Part shown: one piece after another, positions 6,154-10,141 of the stretch
Layout of the letters: each line of letters starts with the position of its first letter
Numbering within the stretch: position 1 is the stretch's first letter
Source of the DNA: Desulfotomaculum sp.
GTDB lineage: Bacteria; Bacillota; Desulfotomaculia; Desulfotomaculales; Desulfohalotomaculaceae
NCBI GenBank assembly: GCA_021129815.1
Contig: JAJOKN010000052.1
Coordinates: 1 to 10,141 of the forward strand
Direction of reading: 5' to 3'
DNA length: 10,141 bases
Program-made: the position numbers and the translations under genes
The notes under the pieces: generated by a model
Told to the model about the DNA's origin: nothing
Seen by the model: the letters and a program-made list of their open reading frames with translations, nothing else
Databases searched by the model: none

Positions 6154-6903
6154 TTAATTAGTATCTAAAAGCTCATTTAATTTTGCTTTAGGATCATCAG
6201 CAGTTACAAGCGCTTCTCCTATTAAAACTGCATTTACCCCATGCTTTTTAAGATTCTCTATGTCAGCACGGCTTTTAATGCCACTTTCGCTCACTAAAAC
6301 CACATCTTCATTTGCACTTTTTACAAACTCACAAAGCTTAAATGTAGTGTTTATATCGGTTACAAAGGTATTTAAATCCCTATTGTTTATGCCTATGAGC
6401 TTTGCGCCCATATTCATCGCTCTTTTTAGTTCTTTCTCATCATGTACTTCCAGCAACACATCTATTTCAAAATCCTGTGCTAAATCGCATAACTCTTTTA
6501 AAACCTCATCGTCTAATATTGCAGCGATGAGCAGCACTGCATCTGCACCTAATATACATGCTTCATAAATCTGATATGGGTGTATTATGAAGTCTTTGCG
6601 CAGAACAGGCAGTTTCGTTGTTTTTCGCACCTCAGCTATATATCTTTTAGCTCCTCCAAAAAACTCGGCATCAGTCAGCACTGACATCGCCTTTGCCCCT
6701 GCTTCTGCATAAGCTTTTGCAAGCTCAATGTGATTAAAATTCTTGCACAAAATTCCTTTAGACGGCGAGCGATGCTTTATTTCAGCAATTATGCTGATTT
6801 CTTTGCCTCTAAGCGCATCGGCAAAACCTCTCGGTTTTATACTTCCCTGCTCTTTTGCTTGCAATGCTTTTTTCTTCATTTCATCGAGCGATATTATTTG
6901 CAT
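6154..6903 (-). CDS. trpC: Indole-3-glycerol-phosphate synthase (start uncertain; true N-terminus probably further upstream)
   Basis: TrpC closes the indole ring of CdRP with loss of CO2 and water. From the first ATG (6903) the protein has 249 residues. Catalytic residues are E41, K43 (AEIKHRSPSKG), K103 (LRKDF), E152 (LLEVHD), N173 (GINNRDL) and E206 (VSESGI), the complete set for the family. The ATG has no proper ribosome binding site. The same frame stays open upstream to a TAG and encodes the family's normal beginning (ILQKIVEHKKQEI, compare MLEKIIKQKKEEV in Bacillus subtilis), but it has no ATG, GTG or TTG there. I give the conventional ATG coordinates; the real product is likely to be 16-19 residues longer. 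The function is certain, the start is not. Confidence 0.95.
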   Translation of the reverse strand: MQIISLDEMKKKALQAKEQGSIKPRGFADALRGKEISIIAEIKHRSPSKGILCKNFNHIELAKAYAEAGAKAMSVLTDAEFFGGAKRYIAEVRKTTKLPVLRKDFIIHPYQIYEACILGADAVLLIAAILDDEVLKELCDLAQDFEIDVLLEVHDEKELKRAMNMGAKLIGINNRDLNTFVTDINTTFKLCEFVKSANEDVVLVSESGIKSRADIENLKKHGVNAVLIGEALVTADDPKAKLNELLDTN

Positions 6904-6960
6904 ATCGTTCTTTATTTCTTGCTTTTTGTGCTCTACTATTTTTTGCAGTATCTCCTGTAT
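6904..6960 (-). other. trpC: Probable in-frame N-terminal extension of trpC with a non-canonical start
   Basis: These 19 codons read [ATA]QEILQKIVEHKKQEIKND directly into the trpC ATG. The segment matches the first helix of indole-glycerol-phosphate synthases. Candidate starts are ATA at 6960-6958 (one base after the trpD TAA, 7 bases after the AAAGGTGGTG purine tract), ATA at 6951-6949, or CTG at 6948-6946 (just after AGGAG). A sequencing error that hides an ATG is an alternative. Confidence 0.6.
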
Positions 6961-6961
6961 T

Positions 6962-7981
6962 TTAACACACCACCTTTGTAAACTCTACCAGCTCATTTAG
7001 CTTCTTCATCGCTGCGCCGCTGTCAATGGACTGAGCTGCTATCTCCATTCCTGATTTCATATCATCTACAATTCCCACGCACACAAGCCCCAGAGCAGCG
7101 TTTATCAAAACTGCATTTCTCTTAGCACCTCTTTCTCCGCTAAGCACCTTGCGAATTATCTCTGCATTTTCTCTGACATCCCCACCTGCTAAATCTTCAA
7201 CGCTACATCTTTCAACGCCCAATTTCAAAGGATCTACTGTGAATTTCTTGACCACTTCACCGTCTCGCACTTCACACACTTTAGCTTCACCAACTGGTGA
7301 GATTTCATCTAATCCTCCTGCACCGAACAGCACAAAAGCTCTTTTAGCACCGAGTTTTGCAAGCACTTCTGCCATCTTCTCAACTAATTTTTCGCTGTAA
7401 ACTCCAAGCACTTGATACTGCGCACCTGCAGGATTGGTAAGAGGTCCCAATATGTTGAATACCGTCCTTATTCCTATCTGCTTTCTTACAGGAACTACGT
7501 GTTTCATCGCTGGATGCAGCTTTGGGGCAAATAAAAAGCAAATTCCCACTTCATCCAGGCATTTACCCATTTGCTCAGGTGTTAAATCCAGTACTACTCC
7601 CAACTCTTCCAAAACATCTGCACTGCCGCATTTGCTGCTAACTGACCTGTTACCGTGCTTTGCTACTTTAGCGCCCGATGCAGCCATAACGATAGCCGCA
7701 GCAGTGGATATGTTAAAAGTATTCTTTCCATCTCCACCCGTACCACAAGTGTCAACCAACGATTCATGCTTTGATTTTACCTTCACTGCATTTTCCCTCA
7801 TCACTTTCGCAAAGCTCGCTATTTCTTCTACACTCTCACCTTTCATTATCAAAGCAACCAAAAGCGCAGCAGCTTGTGCTTCTGTGAGCTTGCCCGACAT
7901 GATATCGCTCATAACGCCTGCTGCTTCTTCTGCTGTTAAATCTTCACCTTCTACAACTTTGTTTAACAGTTGGCTTAGCAC
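6962..7981 (-). CDS. trpD: Anthranilate phosphoribosyltransferase
   Basis: TrpD transfers phosphoribose from PRPP to anthranilate. I chose the GTG at 7981, giving 339 residues that begin MLSQLLNKVVEGEDLT, the normal start and size for the family (about 338-340). A longer reading from a TTG at 8014 adds an 11-residue lysine-rich leader without family support. GAAGGTG lies 9 bases before the GTG, and AAAGGAG a little further upstream. From that start, GTGGDG (80-85) and the NTFNIST segment (87-93) form the PRPP and metal site, KHGNRSVSSKCGSADVLE starts at K98, and the anthranilate-binding region HPAMKHVVPVR (about 136-146) and NILGPLTNPA follow. The start lies 38 bases inside trpG, implying coupled translation. 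Confidence 0.96.
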   Translation of the reverse strand: MLSQLLNKVVEGEDLTAEEAAGVMSDIMSGKLTEAQAAALLVALIMKGESVEEIASFAKVMRENAVKVKSKHESLVDTCGTGGDGKNTFNISTAAAIVMAASGAKVAKHGNRSVSSKCGSADVLEELGVVLDLTPEQMGKCLDEVGICFLFAPKLHPAMKHVVPVRKQIGIRTVFNILGPLTNPAGAQYQVLGVYSEKLVEKMAEVLAKLGAKRAFVLFGAGGLDEISPVGEAKVCEVRDGEVVKKFTVDPLKLGVERCSVEDLAGGDVRENAEIIRKVLSGERGAKRNAVLINAALGLVCVGIVDDMKSGMEIAAQSIDSGAAMKKLNELVEFTKVVC

Positions 7982-8576
7982 TTTTACACACACCTTCTCC
8001 TTTCTCTTTAGCAATTATCTCTAAAAAATTGCTCAAAAGCTTGTGCCCATGTTCTGTGAGCACCGATTCAGGGTGAAACTGCACTCCATAAACATGCATA
8101 TCTTTATGAGCAACCCCCATTATTTCTCCCTCTTCTGTCCACGCTGTAATTTCCAAAGAATCTGGAAAGCTTTCTTTTGATATTATCAGAGAGTGATATC
8201 GTCCTCCACGAAACGGCACAGGTATGCCAAAAAACAAGCGCTTTTTATCATGAATGATCTTAGAGCTCTTGCCGTGCATAGGTTTGTTTGCTCTTATCAC
8301 CTTTCCACCAAACACATGTCCAATTGCCTGATGTCCCAAACACACTCCTAAAATAGGAATTTTACCTGCAAATTTTTTTATCACTTCTATACAAATTCCT
8401 GCTTCCTCTGGTTTTCCTGGACCAGGTGAAAGCACTATTCCATTTGGTGACATTTCCTCTATCTGTTTTAGCGTTATTTTATCATTTCTATATACTATGA
8501 CTTGCTGTTCGAGTTCTCCGAAATACTGCACCAAGTTATATACAAACGAGTCATAATTATCTATCATCAAAAGCAA
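7944..8576 (-). CDS. trpG: Anthranilate synthase component II, glutamine amidotransferase
   Basis: TrpG hydrolyses glutamine and channels ammonia to TrpE for anthranilate formation. It is a class I amidotransferase of 210 residues with nucleophile C79 in GVCLGHQAIG and H168 and E170 in VQFHPES completing the triad. PGPGKPEEAG (51-60) forms the oxyanion region. MHGK (100-103) is typical of TrpG/PabA. The TTG start at 8576 gives MLLMIDNYDSF, aligning with MILLIDNYDSF of relatives; it is separated by one base from the trpE stop, with AAAGGGGG just inside the end of trpE. The last 19 or so residues (after IIAKEKG) exceed the usual C-terminus and are encoded over the trpD ribosome binding site and start. 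PabA activity for folate synthesis is possible, as one subunit sometimes serves both pathways. Confidence 0.96.
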   Translation of the reverse strand: MLLMIDNYDSFVYNLVQYFGELEQQVIVYRNDKITLKQIEEMSPNGIVLSPGPGKPEEAGICIEVIKKFAGKIPILGVCLGHQAIGHVFGGKVIRANKPMHGKSSKIIHDKKRLFFGIPVPFRGGRYHSLIISKESFPDSLEITAWTEEGEIMGVAHKDMHVYGVQFHPESVLTEHGHKLLSNFLEIIAKEKGEGVCKSAKPTVKQSCRR

Positions 8577-8577
8577 T

Positions 8578-10041
8578 TTACTTTAAAACCCCCTTTAGAT
8601 CTTCAATTCCCAATGCTCTTGCTACTGCAGATGCTTTATTTATACATTCATAATATTCAAATTCAGGGTTAGAATCAAACACCACGCCCGCACCTGCTTG
8701 AAAATATGCCTTGCCTTTGTAAAACACCACTGTGCGAATTGCTATCGCAGTATCCATAGAGCCGTTGTATCCAAAGTAACCTATAGCTCCGCCATAAACG
8801 CCGCGCTTTACACTTTCTAGCTCGTCTATGATCTCCATTGCCCTTATCTTCGGCGCGCCACTCAACGTTCCTGCTGGAAAACAAGCTTTAAGCGCATCAA
8901 ATGCCGTCTTCCCTTCTTGCAGCTTACCTTTGACATTCGATACAATGTGCATAACATGAGAGTACCTTTCAATTTTCATATAAGAATCCACTTTAACACT
9001 GCCTGGCACGCACACTCGTCCAATATCGTTGCGACCTAGGTCTACCAACATCACATGCTCTGCTCGCTCCTTTTCATCTGATAAGAGCTCTTTTTCTAAA
9101 TGTTTATCTTCTGCTTCATCTCTTCCTCTCGGCCGCGTGCCTGCAATAGGGTGCGTCTGCACGATGTTGTTTTCTACTCTAACCAGCATTTCCGGAGAAG
9201 CTCCTGCAATTTTGATGTCACCTAAATCCAAAAAATACATATACGGAGAAGGGTTTAAGCTTCTAAGCCTTCTATATACATTAAAAGCGTTGCCGTTATA
9301 ATTACACTCAAACCTTTGAGAAAGCACTACTTGAAATATATCCCCTGCCATTATGTACTCCTTTGCCTTATTTACCGCTTTCACAAACTCATCTTTTGAA
9401 AAGCTGGATTTCACATCTGAATACTCAAAAGCTTCTTTGCTGTTATCTAAATTGCCAGAAAAGAGCAAGCTCTCCACTTCGTCTAACATGTATTTCGCTT
9501 TTTTATAATTTTCTGCCAAAGTGCTTTCTCTCCTGCTGTTAACAACTGCTGTTAAGGTGTGTTTTACGTGGTCAAAAACCAAGATGATGCTGCAAAACAC
9601 AAAAAATATATCCGGCAAGTCCAAATCCTTTACAGCCAAAGATGGCAGCTTTTCTAAAGTAGAAACTACATCATAAGCAATATAGCCAACAGCTCCACCA
9701 TAAAAATAAGGCAATTCCTTTAAACTCGGACTTTTAAATTTTAAGAGCTCTTCTTCCAGTACATCAAGAGGCTTTTGGTCAAAGTGCATGGTTTTGTCCT
9801 CGTACTCGACTGTCACACTGTTGGAATTGCCTTTCACAACAGCAAAAGGTTTTAACCCGATAAATGAATAACGTGCAATATTTTTGCTCCCTTCCACACT
9901 TTCCAATAGATAAACAGGCTCAAGCAGTCTCATCTTTTGATACAATGTTACCGGGGTTTCGGTATCTGCAATCCAAGTTTTATAGACACAAATTAAGTTG
10001 TATTTTTTATAAAGTTTTTCATACTCACCTATACTCATCAT
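8578..10041 (-). CDS. trpE: Anthranilate synthase component I
   Basis: TrpE converts chorismate and ammonia (from TrpG) to anthranilate and pyruvate, the committed step of tryptophan synthesis. The 487 residues are usual. The N-terminal domain (about 20-170) carries LLES at 45-48, the motif linked to feedback inhibition by tryptophan, so the enzyme is likely feedback-sensitive. The chorismate-binding domain (about 215-475) shows DIFQVVLSQRFE, ASPEMLV (E284), HPIAGTRPRG (297-306), DEKERAEHVMLVDLGRND, FPAGTLSGAPK (388-398), GAIGYFGYNG and AGAGVVFDSNPEFEYYE. These distinguish it from isochorismate synthases; PabB is unlikely given the operon. Two adjacent ATGs (10041 and 10038) follow AAAGGAAC; I use the first. 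It is the first gene of the operon, about 40 bases after a terminator. Confidence 0.97.
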   Translation of the reverse strand: MMSIGEYEKLYKKYNLICVYKTWIADTETPVTLYQKMRLLEPVYLLESVEGSKNIARYSFIGLKPFAVVKGNSNSVTVEYEDKTMHFDQKPLDVLEEELLKFKSPSLKELPYFYGGAVGYIAYDVVSTLEKLPSLAVKDLDLPDIFFVFCSIILVFDHVKHTLTAVVNSRRESTLAENYKKAKYMLDEVESLLFSGNLDNSKEAFEYSDVKSSFSKDEFVKAVNKAKEYIMAGDIFQVVLSQRFECNYNGNAFNVYRRLRSLNPSPYMYFLDLGDIKIAGASPEMLVRVENNIVQTHPIAGTRPRGRDEAEDKHLEKELLSDEKERAEHVMLVDLGRNDIGRVCVPGSVKVDSYMKIERYSHVMHIVSNVKGKLQEGKTAFDALKACFPAGTLSGAPKIRAMEIIDELESVKRGVYGGAIGYFGYNGSMDTAIAIRTVVFYKGKAYFQAGAGVVFDSNPEFEYYECINKASAVARALGIEDLKGVLK

Positions 10042-10066
10042 ACTGCATCAGTTCCTTTGTAAGATT

Positions 10067-10096
10067 TTTAAACATAAACCAAAAAAACCGGTACAA
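10067..10096 (-). promoter_or_regulatory. Weak alternative promoter for trpE
   Basis: TTGTAC at 10096-10091 and TTTAAA at 10072-10067 are 18 bases apart. The match is poor and the -35 lies inside the terminator hairpin. I list it only because, if the hairpin merely ends an upstream gene, the operon would need a promoter in this short space. Confidence 0.15.
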
Positions 10097-10107
10097 GAGT
10101 ACCGGTT
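10079..10107 (-). terminator. Strong intrinsic terminator before trpE, possible attenuator
   Basis: On the minus strand AACCGGTAC and GTACCGGTT form a perfect 9-bp stem with a 4-base loop (TCTT), followed by a run of seven T that begins within the last two stem bases. It lies about 40 bases before the trpE ATG. This spacing fits transcription attenuation of the trp operon. It could equally end a gene lying beyond the window. No competing antiterminator, T-box sequence (AGGGTGGNACCGCG) or series of GAG/TAG triplets is visible in the 34 bases upstream. Confidence 0.8.
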
Positions 10108-10141
10108 GAAATTCTAAAAATAAGACCACAAAAAACACCTT

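Noticed and set aside
6958..6972. Programmed +1 frameshift at the trpD stop making a TrpD-TrpC fusion
   Set aside because: The trpC frame is +1 to trpD and a purine tract lies upstream, as at the RF2 site, but tRNA-Cys on TGT cannot re-pair with GTT. Independent initiation is simpler.
7982..8014. Longer trpD start at TTG 8014
   Set aside because: It adds a lysine-rich leader without homology, and its own codons contain the ribosome binding site that serves the GTG at 7981.
10079..10141. T-box leader for the trp operon
   Set aside because: The conserved T-box sequence is absent from the visible bases; it could only lie outside the window.

Overview
The window comes from an AT-rich, obligately or facultatively anaerobic Firmicute, most likely a member of the Clostridia. 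The signs are AT-rich codon use, strong AGGAGG-type ribosome binding sites, frequent TTG and GTG starts, an iron-sulfur hybrid cluster protein next to a ferredoxin-like gene, and the gene order trpEGDCFBA. The lineage is an inference; no rRNA or other taxonomic marker is present.

Region 1 (1-3243) is a small nitrosative/redox-stress locus. A truncated gene on the minus strand (1-371) encodes a protein with two iron-sulfur motifs followed by a probable zinc ribbon. It is divergent from a Crp/Fnr-family regulator gene (493-1215, plus strand). A 322-base gap follows, and then hcp, the hybrid cluster protein (1538-3175, plus strand). Two near-identical FNR-like palindromes, TATGAT-N4-ATCATW, lie in the divergent intergenic region (442-457) and in front of hcp (1423-1438). 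The regulator's recognition helix carries the E-x2-S-R pattern of FNR, so it probably binds both sites and controls all three genes. The gap before hcp also holds a degenerate tandem array of pyrimidine-rich 8-base units. hcp ends at a perfect 18-bp hairpin.

Region 2 (3244-3498) is an AT-rich convergent spacer with no credible gene, a short palindrome, and a weak candidate terminator for trpA.

Region 3 (3499-10141, minus strand) is a complete tryptophan operon running right to left: trpE, trpG, trpD, trpC, trpF, trpB, trpA. Together these convert chorismate through anthranilate, phosphoribosyl-anthranilate, CdRP and indole-glycerol phosphate to tryptophan. Genes overlap or nearly abut (TAATG between trpB and trpA, ATGA between trpF and trpB), which suggests translational coupling. 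About 40 bases before trpE stands a strong intrinsic terminator, either an attenuator or the end of an upstream gene.

Most of the window is well-known biology. The points most worth a second look are trpC, whose conserved N-terminus extends upstream of its first ATG with no standard start codon available; the paired operators; the octamer tract; and the terminator before trpE.
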